DNA from: an uncultured Mycoplasmatota bacterium | GTDB lineage: Bacteria > Bacillota_I > Bacilli_A > Izemoplasmatales > Izemoplasmataceae | Reading direction: 5' to 3' | DNA length: 64,000 bases | Assembly: GCA_913062645.1 (NCBI GenBank) | Contig: CAJXVW010000001.1 | Span: 1,178,001 to 1,242,000 of the forward strand | In this document: piece after piece, positions 34,489 to 42,541 of the stretch | Layout: every line of letters starts with the position of its first letter | Numbering within the stretch: the first letter of the stretch is position 1 | Translations under genes and position numbers: made by a program | Notes under the pieces: model-generated | What the model was told of the DNA's origin: nothing | Databases searched by the model: none | The model's input: the letters and a program-made list of their open reading frames with translations, nothing else

Positions 34489-34497
34489 ATTATACCA
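34489..34497 (-). promoter_or_regulatory. Extended -10 promoter of polC
   Basis: On the minus strand TGGTATAAT, inside TGTGGTATAAT, lies 34 bases before the polC start. No good -35 is present. Confidence 0.65.
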
Positions 34498-34528
34498 CAA
34501 AACCCGGTCCTTTTCGGGTAGAAAAGAA

Positions 34529-34551
34529 AAAAAGTAGACCCGCTACTTTTT
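34529..34551. terminator. Intrinsic terminator of gmk-rpoZ
   Basis: AAAAAGTAG and CTACTTTTT pair around a five-base loop. It begins at the rpoZ stop codon, and the AT-rich arms supply the T-run on the minus strand. Confidence 0.7.
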
Positions 34552-34764
34552 CTCTTCGAATTCAATATCGATCTTGCCTTCCAGTACTTCTTCGAGGGCG
34601 ATGCCCACGGGTTTGCTGCACTTGGGTTCGATCGAGGTGAAGTCGTCTTCCTTGATTTTTTTGGCTCGTTTCGCCGAGGCGTAGGCGAGCTTGTACTTGG
34701 AATCGATCTTGGTCAGTAAGTTGTCGATCGAGGGATAGCGCAGTCCTTCTTCGTTTTTCATCAT
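34543..34764 (-). CDS. rpoZ: RNA polymerase omega subunit
   Basis: A 73-residue protein with the omega signature: RYPSIDNLLTKIDSKYKLAY near the start, then ASAKRAKKI, and a C-terminal KPVGIALEEVLEGKI. It helps assemble the RNA polymerase beta' subunit. It overlaps the gmk stop by four bases. Two consecutive ATG codons are possible; GGAGG lies four bases before the first and seven before the second, so the true start may be 34761. The gmk-rpoZ pair is conserved in Bacillota. Confidence 0.9.
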   Translation of the reverse strand: MMKNEEGLRYPSIDNLLTKIDSKYKLAYASAKRAKKIKEDDFTSIEPKCSKPVGIALEEVLEGKIDIEFEEKK

Positions 34765-35381
34765 TCAACCTCCAGCATTTCTTTGTATTTGTAGATGGCG
34801 CGTTCGGTGCGCGCGTGTTCGGCGCGGATGATCGCGAGGATGCGGTCCGCGGCGTTGGTGACTTCGTCGTTGACGACGATGTAGTCGTATTTGTGGGCGA
34901 GCGGGAACTCCCGTTCGGCCTTGTCCATGCGTTGTTGGATCATTGCCGGGTCTTCGGTGCCGCGACGCAACAAGCGGCGGTAGAGCGCTTCCTTGTTCGG
35001 CGGGGCGATGAAGATGAAGACGCCGTCTTTGGCTTTTTCACGTACCTGCAGGGCACCCTGGACTTCAATTTCCAGAACGACTTCCTTGCCGAGGTCGAGT
35101 TGTTCTTCGACTTTGTCTTTGGGCGTGCCGTAGAAGTTGCCGACGAACTCGGCGTATTCGAGGAACTGATCCTCCTTGATCCGACGGAGGAACTCCTCAT
35201 GGCTTACGAAATAGTAGTCGATGCCGTCTTGTTCCCCTTCACGGGGCTTGCGGGTGGTCATCGAGATGGAGTACACCAGGTCATGTCCTTCGAGTTCGAA
35301 CAACGCTTTACGAACCGTCCCTTTGCCAACTCCCGAGGGGCCGCTGATGACGATCAATAAACCACGTTCGTTCAATTTCAT
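34761..35381 (-). CDS. gmk: Guanylate kinase
   Basis: A 206-residue guanylate kinase. The P-loop is SGPSGVGKGT near residue 14, followed by the GMP-binding region (SMTTRKPREGEQDGIDYYFV near residue 40), LEIEVQGALQV near 102 and FIAPP near 119. It phosphorylates GMP to GDP. The start has GGAGGGACACCGGT upstream. It leads the gmk-rpoZ operon, divergent from rqcH. Confidence 0.97.
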   Translation of the reverse strand: MKLNERGLLIVISGPSGVGKGTVRKALFELEGHDLVYSISMTTRKPREGEQDGIDYYFVSHEEFLRRIKEDQFLEYAEFVGNFYGTPKDKVEEQLDLGKEVVLEIEVQGALQVREKAKDGVFIFIAPPNKEALYRRLLRRGTEDPAMIQQRMDKAEREFPLAHKYDYIVVNDEVTNAADRILAIIRAEHARTERAIYKYKEMLEVE

Positions 35382-35420
35382 ACCGGTGTCCCTCCTCTCT
35401 TAGTCGCCTGCATTTGAATT

Positions 35421-35449
35421 ATTATATATAATAACACTTATTTAGACAA
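35421..35449 (-). promoter_or_regulatory. Promoter of gmk-rpoZ
   Basis: On the minus strand TTGTCT (35444-35449), a 17-base spacer, then TATAAT (35421-35426). Confidence 0.75.
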
Positions 35450-35472
35450 AATGTAAGGTAAATCACATACTT

Positions 35473-35502
35473 TTTTCAATTTTTTTTCGGCTGTGGTATA
35501 AT
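35473..35502 (+). promoter_or_regulatory. Promoter of rqcH with extended -10
   Basis: TTTTCA, an 18-base spacer, then TATAAT (35497-35502), with the TGTGG extension. The -10 overlaps the upstream ATG at 35501, so the transcript should start near 35509 and the coding start must be 35519. This leaves a very short 5' leader carrying only the GGGTGA ribosome site. Confidence 0.7.
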
Positions 35503-35518
35503 GAATCGGGTGATTTCC

Positions 35519-37183
35519 ATGAGTTTCGACGGCAACATCATCAGACGACTCACAATCGAATGGAACGACCGCCTCACCGGCGGCCGCATCAACAAGATCT
35601 ATCAGATCAACAAACACGATCTGCTTTTTCTCGTACACCAAGGCGGAAGCAAGCATCAACTCCTGATCAGTACCTCGCCCAGTTACGCCCGAACCTACAT
35701 CACGAACGACGATTACGAAAAGCCCGATCATCCGCCGACCTTCGGCATGTTCCTGCGCAAACAGCTCGACGGCGGGATTTTGAGAGCCATCACGCAAGTC
35801 GCCCACGACCGCGTCATCGACATCCAAATCGACAAGCGCAACGAACTCGGCGACCTCACCCACAAACACCTGATTCTCGAGATGATGGGGCGTTACTCCA
35901 ACATCATCGTCACCGACGACACCTACAAGATTCTCGAAGCGATCAAGCACAACATGCCGTTTGACGGCAACGAACGGACGATCTTCCCCGGGGCGATCTA
36001 CGAACCGCCTGCGACAACCAAGTTCGATCCCTACGACAACGACATGTTGAACGCCTTCCTCGCCGATCCGACCAACTATGAATTCGGCGTGATGATGGAC
36101 CAGATCATGGGCTTCAGCCCGATCATCGTCAAGGAGATCCTCCACCGCTTCCAAACCAACGACACACCGATAAGGGATGTCTTTGAAGACATCCTCCACA
36201 ACACCAATCCGACGATCGTCCACGCCAAGCGCGACCGCTTCAGTCACATCGATCTGACCCACGTGTCCGGCGAACGCGAAACGTTCGATTCCGTCAACGA
36301 GATGCTGGACGCGTTCTACCACGAACGCGATCAGATCGACGTCATCAAGCAGCACTCCAAGGACGTCACGACCTTCACCAAGAACTACATCAACCGTCTC
36401 CAAAACAAGATCGACAAACTGAACAACGACCTGCAAAACGCCGCCGACCGCGATCAGTACCGCGTCTATGGCGAACTGATTCAGGCCAACGTGCATCAGA
36501 TCCACAAAGGCGACACCACCCTCGACACCATCAACTACTACACCAATGAGCCGGTGTCGATTCCCCTCGACAACAAGCTCACCCCGATCCAAAACAGCGA
36601 AAAATACTTCAAACGCTACAAGAAGATGAAAGCCTCGATTCCCCACATCAAAAAACAGATCAAGGAAGCCTCCCGTGAACTCGACTTCTTCTATGACATC
36701 GAAAGCCAGTTCGACTATGCGACCTTGAAGGACATCGAAGAGATCAAACAGGAACTCGCCGACAAGAAATACCTCCGCATCAAACCCGTCAAGAAGCGGA
36801 AACAGACACCCAACTACGACACCTACAAAGACGATGACGGCGTCACCATACTTGTCGGCAAGAACCATCTTCAAAACGAATACCTGACGCACCAACTGGC
36901 CCGCCATAACGACGTCTGGTTCCACGTCCAGAACGCCCCCGGCAGCCACGTCATCGTGCGCCACCCGTTCCCGCTGTCCGAAACGACGATCCGTACCGCG
37001 GCGTTGCTCGCGGCGTATCATTCAAAGATGCGTCAATCATCAAGCGTGCCAGTCGACTACACGATGGTCCGTCACGTCAAGAAGATACCCGGCAGGCACC
37101 CCTCGTTCGTCCGCTACACCGATCAGAAAACGATCTACATCGATCCCTCCGATGAAGCAATCAAACAAATCAAAAAGGCATGA
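35519..37183 (+). CDS. rqcH: Ribosome quality-control protein RqcH (NFACT family)
   Basis: A 554-residue NFACT protein. The NFACT-N domain (near 1-180) holds the Asp97-Arg98 pair (VAHDRV) needed for Ala-tail synthesis. A coiled-coil middle (near 270-430) is followed by the NFACT-R domain with DVWFHVQNAPGSHVIV near 458. In Bacillota it binds stalled 50S subunits and adds alanine tails with RqcP and tRNA-Ala. The numbering of the DR pair equals that of the Bacillus subtilis protein when translation starts at 35519, which supports this start. It faces gmk, matching the yloA-gmk neighbourhood of Bacillus. Confidence 0.95.
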   Translation: MSFDGNIIRRLTIEWNDRLTGGRINKIYQINKHDLLFLVHQGGSKHQLLISTSPSYARTYITNDDYEKPDHPPTFGMFLRKQLDGGILRAITQVAHDRVIDIQIDKRNELGDLTHKHLILEMMGRYSNIIVTDDTYKILEAIKHNMPFDGNERTIFPGAIYEPPATTKFDPYDNDMLNAFLADPTNYEFGVMMDQIMGFSPIIVKEILHRFQTNDTPIRDVFEDILHNTNPTIVHAKRDRFSHIDLTHVSGERETFDSVNEMLDAFYHERDQIDVIKQHSKDVTTFTKNYINRLQNKIDKLNNDLQNAADRDQYRVYGELIQANVHQIHKGDTTLDTINYYTNEPVSIPLDNKLTPIQNSEKYFKRYKKMKASIPHIKKQIKEASRELDFFYDIESQFDYATLKDIEEIKQELADKKYLRIKPVKKRKQTPNYDTYKDDDGVTILVGKNHLQNEYLTHQLARHNDVWFHVQNAPGSHVIVRHPFPLSETTIRTAALLAAYHSKMRQSSSVPVDYTMVRHVKKIPGRHPSFVRYTDQKTIYIDPSDEAIKQIKKA

Positions 37184-37201
37184 CAGGCGTCATGCCTTTT
37201 T
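37172..37201 (+). terminator. Intrinsic terminator of rqcH
   Basis: AAAAAGGCATGAC and GTCATGCCTTTTT form a perfect 13-bp stem around a four-base loop. It overlaps the rqcH stop and can act on both strands towards thrS. Confidence 0.92.
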
Positions 37202-37228
37202 CAATGAAACAAAGAGGAGAGGGTCTAT

Positions 37229-39151
37229 CTAATGCCCTTTGCTGCGAATGTCTTCGCGGACCAGGGCGAGGAATTCGTCAACGGTGACGGTGACTTGTTC
37301 TTTGGAGCCATACTTGCGGTAAGTGACGAGGCGATCGTTCACTTCGTTGTCGCCGACCACGAGCTGATAGGGGATCTTGTGGGTCTGGGCGTCGCGGATC
37401 TTGTAGCCCAGTTTCTCATCGCGCAGATCCAGTTCGCTGCGGAAATCGAGATCATTGAACAGATCGTTCAGTTCTTTGGCGTAATCGGTGTGCGCTTCGT
37501 TGTTGACGGGGATCAGTTTCATCTGGATCGGGGCGAGCCACGTCGGGAAGGCGCCCTTGTACTGTTCGAGAAGAATGCTCATGAGACGTTCCCAGGTTGA
37601 GATCAACCCGCGGTGAATGACGACCGGGCGATGTTTCTCACCGTCCGATCCGATGTAAGACAGATCGAATCGTTCGGGCAGGAGGAAGTCAAGCTGGACA
37701 GTCGACATCGTGATGACATGGCCCATCGCGGTCCGGACCTGGATGTCGATTTTCGGTCCGTAGAAAGCGGCTTCACCTTTCATTTCGGTGTACTCGATGC
37801 CTTCTTCGTCGAGGAGTTCCTTCATGATTTTCTCTGCCATGTCCCACAGTTCGTCGTTGTCGTGGAACTTGCCTTTGATCTTGTCGCGGAGCGCCAGTTC
37901 AACGTACTCGATTTCGAGTCCCAGATCGTGGATCGCCTGCAGAATCAGGTTGTAGGCGGCGAGCACTTCGGCCTTGATCTGGTCCTCGCGGACGAACAGA
38001 TGGGCGTCGGTCAGCGTCATCGCGCGGACGCGTTCGAGTCCGGTCAGTGAGCCCGATGCTTCGTAACGATGCTGGGTGACGATTTCAGCGTAGCGGATCG
38101 GCAAATCGCGGTAACTGCGTAGGTCGCTCTTGAACACGAGCATGTGGTGCGGACAGCTCATCGGCCGCAGCACGAACTCTTCGCCGTCACGTTCCATCAG
38201 CGGGAACATGTTGTCGCGATAATGCGACCAGTGACCGCTGATTTCATACAGTTTCTTGGTGCCGAGGGCGGGGGTGCTGACATGCTTGTAGCCGGCCTTG
38301 CGTTCGAGCTTGTAGACATAATCTTCCAATACCTTGCGGACGGTGTAGCCGTTGGGCAGCCACAGGGCGAGACCCTTGCCGGCGTCGTCGACGAGTTCGA
38401 AGATGCGCAGTTCCTTGCCGAGTTTGCGGTGGTCGCGCTCTTTGCGTTCCTCGAGCACCTTGAGATGGCGTTGGAGGTCGTCCTTGGTGAACCAGGCGGT
38501 GCCGTAGATCCGCTGCAGCTGATCGCGGTTGCTGTCGCCGCGCCAGTAGGCGCCGGCGAGACTGAGCAGCTTGAAGTGTTTGATGTTCTTGGTGCTGCCG
38601 ATGTGGCCGCCGCGGCACAGATCGGTGAACTCTCCCTGATTGTAGAGACTGATCGTTTCGTCTTCGGGAAGATCGTTGATCAGTTCGGTTTTGTATTTGT
38701 CGTCTTGAAAGAACGCAAGGGCTTCCTTGCGGGACACTTCACGACGGGTGATGGCGGTCTGTTCGGAGGCGATCTTGTGCATCATCTTCTCGATGGTCGG
38801 GAGGTCTTCCTCGCGGATCGTTTCACCCGCGTCGATGTCGTAGTAGAATCCTTCGCGAATCGCCGGGCCGACCCCGAAGGTCGCCTTGGGATAGAGCCGT
38901 TTGACGGCCTGGGCGAGGAGATGGGCCGCCGAGTGGTTGAGGACCTCGAAGGCTTTTTCATCCTTGCGCGTGATGATGACGACGTCCGCGTCCTGTTCGA
39001 TCGGTCGGTTGAGGTCATACAGTTCACCGTTGACGTAACCGGCGACCGACGCCTTCTTGAGACCCGACGAAATGTCGCCGGCGATCTGTTCGACCGTGAC
39101 GCCTGCTTCGTAGGCTTTCTGGGAGCCGTCTGGGAATGTGATGTTGATCAT
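37229..39151 (-). CDS. thrS: Threonyl-tRNA synthetase
   Basis: A 640-residue enzyme with the full bacterial domain order: TGS (residues 1-65), the SAD editing domain with HSAAHLLAQAVKRL near 73 and CxxGxH (CRGGHI near 178), the class II core with motif 2 (RYAEIVTQHRYEASGSLTGL near 360) and motif 3, and the anticodon domain. It charges tRNA-Thr and edits Ser-tRNA. It is preceded by a Thr T-box leader. Length is normal. Confidence 0.97.
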   Translation of the reverse strand: MINITFPDGSQKAYEAGVTVEQIAGDISSGLKKASVAGYVNGELYDLNRPIEQDADVVIITRKDEKAFEVLNHSAAHLLAQAVKRLYPKATFGVGPAIREGFYYDIDAGETIREEDLPTIEKMMHKIASEQTAITRREVSRKEALAFFQDDKYKTELINDLPEDETISLYNQGEFTDLCRGGHIGSTKNIKHFKLLSLAGAYWRGDSNRDQLQRIYGTAWFTKDDLQRHLKVLEERKERDHRKLGKELRIFELVDDAGKGLALWLPNGYTVRKVLEDYVYKLERKAGYKHVSTPALGTKKLYEISGHWSHYRDNMFPLMERDGEEFVLRPMSCPHHMLVFKSDLRSYRDLPIRYAEIVTQHRYEASGSLTGLERVRAMTLTDAHLFVREDQIKAEVLAAYNLILQAIHDLGLEIEYVELALRDKIKGKFHDNDELWDMAEKIMKELLDEEGIEYTEMKGEAAFYGPKIDIQVRTAMGHVITMSTVQLDFLLPERFDLSYIGSDGEKHRPVVIHRGLISTWERLMSILLEQYKGAFPTWLAPIQMKLIPVNNEAHTDYAKELNDLFNDLDFRSELDLRDEKLGYKIRDAQTHKIPYQLVVGDNEVNDRLVTYRKYGSKEQVTVTVDEFLALVREDIRSKGH

Positions 39152-39172
39152 GATAAAACACCCTTTCTAAAT

Positions 39173-39388
39173 AAAAATCGCCCTTGCTGTGCAAGGACGA
39201 AATGAATTCCGTGGTACCACCTTAGTTCCCCATCTGGGGCGCTCTGTCTCGTAACGGGAGATGACCGGGATTCGCTTTCGCGTCCTACTCCGAGGGGGTA
39301 ACGTTCCAACGCCATGCGGCAGCTTTCACCATCCTGCCTCGCTTGAGCACGCTTGATTGGAACATCGTATCCTCTTCACGGTATTTCT
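39173..39388 (-). ncRNA. T-box leader of thrS, threonine-specific
   Basis: The T-box core AAGGTGGTACCACGG lies on the minus strand at 39209-39223. A plausible specifier is ACC in GTTACCCCC on the 3' side of stem I, fitting Thr. The terminator has CGCCCTTGC (39179-39187) and GCAAGGACG (39191-39199) with a T-run. The predicted start near 39388 fits the promoter at 39395-39422. Confidence 0.93.
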
Positions 39389-39394
39389 ATTCTT

Positions 39395-39422
39395 ATTATA
39401 TACCCTGTGGCTTGATTGTCAA
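39395..39422 (-). promoter_or_regulatory. Promoter of the thrS T-box transcript
   Basis: On the minus strand TTGACA (39417-39422), a 16-base spacer, then TATAAT (39395-39400). Confidence 0.85.
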
Positions 39423-39428
39423 ACCATT

Positions 39429-40310
39429 TTACAATTTGATCTCGTCGGACAGCGACTGAATCCGCGCGTCGATGCGCGCGGCCTTCATCTTGTCAGCGGT
39501 CTGGTTGTTGAAGGTCATCAGATCGAGCAACGCCCGTTGGCTGACGTTCGACGTGAAGAACGTCGGTTTTTCGTCGAGCAGACGGTGTTGCAGGATCGGA
39601 CCGAGGATTTCGTCGCGGACCCACGCCGAGGCGTTCTCGCCGCCGATGTCGTCGAGCATCAGCACTTCCACTTGTTTCAGCTTGGAGATGAAGTGTTCGA
39701 GGCTGTTGTCGTTGATGCGGCTTTTGAACTCGCGGACGAGATCCGGATAATAGGCGATCAGGACATCGACGCCTTTTTTCGACAGTTCGTTGGCGAGCGC
39801 GGCGATGCAGTAGGTCTTGCCCTGCTGGTACTTGCCATAGAGATACAGACCCTTGACTTTTTCGCCTTTGACGTATTTGGTGACGAAGTTCGTCAGCCGG
39901 TTGTGAATCTGCGGGCGGTTGTCGCCACGCGTAAAATCAAAATCCTCCATCGAGGCTTCGAAGATCATCTTCGGCATGTAGAGGGCGTCGATGTGTTCGG
40001 TCGCGTTGGCTTGCGCCTGACGGGCGAGATGGAACGGGCAGCTCTGATAGTAGGTCTTCAGCTCACCATCGATCATCCGCAACGTCGGTTCGTGACCGAG
40101 CACGTCCTGACGGCACTCGTGCAGGCCTTCGCAGCCGGTGCAGCGGTCGATTTCGATCTTGAAATTGAACAGTTGCGACAGATGACGCTCGATGAAATCG
40201 GTGTCGAAGTCGTTCTTGATGAAGAAGTCGCGCAACCGATCGTCCTCGACGAGTTCGTCGACGAGTTCTTCGGTGTTGATGTCGCGCGGTTCGAAGGAAA
40301 GTTTTTGCAT
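39429..40310 (-). CDS. dnaI: Primosomal helicase loader DnaI
   Basis: A 293-residue AAA+ protein. The N-terminal zinc-type region has CTGCEGLHEC near residue 78 and a further Cys in YQSCPF. Walker A is LYGKYQQGKTYC near residue 165, Walker B is EVLMLDDIGGE near 215, and a sensor Arg follows. It loads the replicative helicase DnaC with DnaB and DnaD. The frame opens with GTG at 40319, but that GTG is inside the AGGTGA ribosome site, so the ATG at 40310 is chosen. It overlaps no gene and follows dnaB by nine bases, as in Bacillus. Confidence 0.93.
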   Translation of the reverse strand: MQKLSFEPRDINTEELVDELVEDDRLRDFFIKNDFDTDFIERHLSQLFNFKIEIDRCTGCEGLHECRQDVLGHEPTLRMIDGELKTYYQSCPFHLARQAQANATEHIDALYMPKMIFEASMEDFDFTRGDNRPQIHNRLTNFVTKYVKGEKVKGLYLYGKYQQGKTYCIAALANELSKKGVDVLIAYYPDLVREFKSRINDNSLEHFISKLKQVEVLMLDDIGGENASAWVRDEILGPILQHRLLDEKPTFFTSNVSQRALLDLMTFNNQTADKMKAARIDARIQSLSDEIKL

Positions 40311-40319
40311 GGCGGTCAC

Positions 40320-41507
40320 CTATCTTTGTTTCATGTATTCGTCGAACCAGTCCGATTCGATGTCGTTGGGCAGTTCGTTCTTGGTTGGTTTGCGGCTTCG
40401 TTTGCGACGCTCGTCGCGGCGTTTGATGACCGCAAGCGCGTCATCGATCGATTGCACGCCGTTGCGTTGCCATTCGCCGGCGATCTTGTCGAAATAGTTG
40501 TAGGACGGGAACTCCTCCAATAGCCCGATGACATAGACCAGCAAGAAGTTGATCACCGCGACCGGCAGCTCGAAGTTGTCGATCAGTCGTTCGACGACAT
40601 TCAGTTCGCTGACGGCGGGTTTGCCGCTGGAGAGAATGGCGAGGATGTCGGAGGGGCTTTCGGTCTGGCATTTCGCCACGATGTCCTCGTGCGAGACGCG
40701 TTGCTTGCCGTCGCTCAGATCGTGGTGCTTGACGACCGTCTCGCGCTCGAATTCGAACCATTTGCGGGCGTTCTTGCTCAGGGCTTCGATGTCGATGTTG
40801 CGATCCTTGTCGACGCTGTCCATGAACGCCTTCTGCATCGTGAACTCGTCGAGATTGTAGACGTAGGCGATGTTCATGATCTTGTCCTTGATCGACTTCG
40901 TCAGCTTGCGGCGGTCGACGAAGTTTTTCGACAGGCCGTCCAAAAACACGTCGAAGTCGAAGTTGTGGTTGATCGTGAACTTGGCCTTGTTTTTGGAGAC
41001 GAAGTGTTCTTTCGTTTCGATCGGCCGCGGCAGGCTCGAAAACACCTTGTCGAAGGTCGACGAGATATTGGTGAACCCGTTCTTGTCGTCGCGGCTGACG
41101 CGGAACAGATTGGACAGTTCCTCGAAGATGTCCTTGCCGACGCGACTGAACAGATAGGCACCGAGGCTGCCGTCCTTGATGAACTCTTCGGCGCTCAAGG
41201 GTGCCTTCAGCTCATAGAGGAACAGTTCCTCGTTGTGATAGGCCACCAGCAGGCCGATCGCTTCGAGTTTCTGTCTTGCTTCGAGAAACTGCGCCGGCGA
41301 CATGCGGAGACTGTCGAACAACATCACATGACGGTATTCGGGACTCTTCAGCCGGGCTCGTTCGATCAGCGACCACAACGTCAAATACAGGGTGAACGCA
41401 TCCCACCCCAGGATTGGCTGATACAATAGCGTGATCACGTTGCGTTCGTCGAGATCGAGGTTCTGGTAGGTGATCAGACGAAACTTGTCGAGGCCGTTGA
41501 GTTCCAC
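40320..41507 (-). CDS. dnaB: Replication initiation / membrane attachment protein DnaB (DnaD-like)
   Basis: A 395-residue protein of the Bacillus DnaB type. The N-terminal winged-helix region includes ERNVITLLYQPILGWDAFTL near residue 22, and the C-terminal DnaB_2/DnaD region near 260-350 ends in DDALAVIKRRDERRK with KSKP-like basic residues. It acts with DnaD and DnaI in helicase loading at oriC and restart sites. The frame runs much further upstream, but that part is a low-complexity shadow of the preceding gene. GTG at 41507 follows that gene's stop by seven bases, with GAGGAT as ribosome site. Confidence 0.88.
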   Translation of the reverse strand: MELNGLDKFRLITYQNLDLDERNVITLLYQPILGWDAFTLYLTLWSLIERARLKSPEYRHVMLFDSLRMSPAQFLEARQKLEAIGLLVAYHNEELFLYELKAPLSAEEFIKDGSLGAYLFSRVGKDIFEELSNLFRVSRDDKNGFTNISSTFDKVFSSLPRPIETKEHFVSKNKAKFTINHNFDFDVFLDGLSKNFVDRRKLTKSIKDKIMNIAYVYNLDEFTMQKAFMDSVDKDRNIDIEALSKNARKWFEFERETVVKHHDLSDGKQRVSHEDIVAKCQTESPSDILAILSSGKPAVSELNVVERLIDNFELPVAVINFLLVYVIGLLEEFPSYNYFDKIAGEWQRNGVQSIDDALAVIKRRDERRKRSRKPTKNELPNDIESDWFDEYMKQR

Positions 41508-41514
41508 GATATCC

Positions 41515-41880
41515 TCAAGGATGCAGGCCGACGCCTTTGAACGACAGGTTCTGATCGAGGTACTGATAGAACTCGACGATCTTCTTCTTCGGTCGGCCGA
41601 AGCCGGCGAGGCCGTAGACTTCAACCTTGAAGTCGATCGAAGTCTCGATCGGATTGACCTGGACGAGCGACACGATGATGTGATAGCGGTCGCCCTGAAT
41701 GAACAGTTCCTTGTGCTCGTCGTCGATGTTGCGCACGCTCGCTTTGAGATCGTTGACGTGCTCAAGCACAACGGCTTTTGCTTTGGGATAATTGGTCTTG
41801 TAATACCGACTGCGAAGTTCCGCGTCACTGTGCAGTTCCTTGGTTTCGGCGGTATTGTTCAGAAAACTGAAAAAGCCCAT
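41515..41880 (-). CDS. Conserved-context protein of unknown function between coaE and dnaB
   Basis: A 121-residue soluble protein, beginning MGFFSFLNNTAETKELHSD. It has an acidic N-terminal helix region and a C-terminal alternating strand region (HIIVSLVQVNPIETSIDFKV). No motif or membrane segment is recognised. It is embedded in a replication operon: its ATG overlaps the coaE stop by one base, and the dnaB start follows its stop by seven bases. In Bacillus a NrdR gene lies before dnaB; this protein lacks the NrdR zinc ribbon and ATP-cone, so it is not NrdR. Function unknown. Confidence 0.75.
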   Translation of the reverse strand: MGFFSFLNNTAETKELHSDAELRSRYYKTNYPKAKAVVLEHVNDLKASVRNIDDEHKELFIQGDRYHIIVSLVQVNPIETSIDFKVEVYGLAGFGRPKKKIVEFYQYLDQNLSFKGVGLHP

Positions 41881-42479
41881 TATCTCACCTCTAATTCTTT
41901 CAATATTTTCACGAAGTCCTTTTTCGTCTGTAGAATCGAGAACGAATTGTCGATGACGAAATCCGCGCGCTCGGCCTTCTCTTCGACCGACATCTGCGCG
42001 GCGATTTTCATCTGCGCGTATTCGCTTTGGATGACGTCGCGCTCGATCAGGCGTTTGAGTTGTTGCTCGGGCGACGTGTACACGACGACCGTCTTGTCGC
42101 AAACTTCATCGAAGCCGCTTTCAAACAACAGCGGCACGTCGACGACGACGAGCGGCTGGCCGAGTTCGGTGTAGCGCTCGATTTCCGTTTCGACGATGCG
42201 CAGCACATGCGGATGGACGATGTCGTTCAAGGTCTTCCGCTTGTTCGGATCGCCGAAGATGATCCGACCGAGCATCTTGCGGTTGATCTGGCCGTCGGTG
42301 AGGAGAATGTCCTTGCCGAAGGCGTCGACGACCGCGGCGTGCGGATCGGTTCCCTTGTGCAGTAAATCGCGGGCGATGGTGTCGGTGTCGATCACCGGAA
42401 TGCCTTCGTCCACGAACATTTGCGCGACCGTCGACTTGCCGGTCGCAATCCCTCCCGTGAGTCCCACTACCATGGTCAT
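41880..42479 (-). CDS. coaE: Dephospho-CoA kinase
   Basis: A 199-residue kinase. The P-loop is GLTGGIATGKST near residue 6, followed by DTDTIARDLL near 32 and the VVDVPLLFESGFDEVCD segment near 107. It carries out the last step of CoA synthesis, dephospho-CoA to CoA. GGGGTGGC lies before the ATG at 42479; a second ATG two codons on is an alternative. Its own promoter at 42508 separates it from mutM. With coaX and a predicted pantothenate importer in this window, several CoA-synthesis genes are nearby. Confidence 0.95.
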   Translation of the reverse strand: MTMVVGLTGGIATGKSTVAQMFVDEGIPVIDTDTIARDLLHKGTDPHAAVVDAFGKDILLTDGQINRKMLGRIIFGDPNKRKTLNDIVHPHVLRIVETEIERYTELGQPLVVVDVPLLFESGFDEVCDKTVVVYTSPEQQLKRLIERDVIQSEYAQMKIAAQMSVEEKAERADFVIDNSFSILQTKKDFVKILKELEVR

Positions 42480-42507
42480 GATGCCACCCCCTTACAGGCT
42501 ATCTATG

Positions 42508-42536
42508 ATTATACCACAATCGGTGTCGTCTGGAAA
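42508..42536 (-). promoter_or_regulatory. Promoter of the coaE-dnaB-dnaI operon
   Basis: On the minus strand TTTCCA (42531-42536), a 17-base spacer, then TATAAT (42508-42513) within TGTGGTATAAT. Confidence 0.7.
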
Positions 42537-42541
42537 GACGG

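Noticed and set aside
41508-41828. N-terminal extension of DnaB to 502 residues
   Set aside because: The added part is Ser/Arg low-complexity and covers the upstream gene in another frame; GTG at 41507 has a ribosome site.
42527-42540. CGTCT/AGACG hairpin after mutM as a terminator
   Set aside because: The stem is only five base pairs and no T-run follows on the minus strand; it also overlaps the -35 of the coaE promoter.
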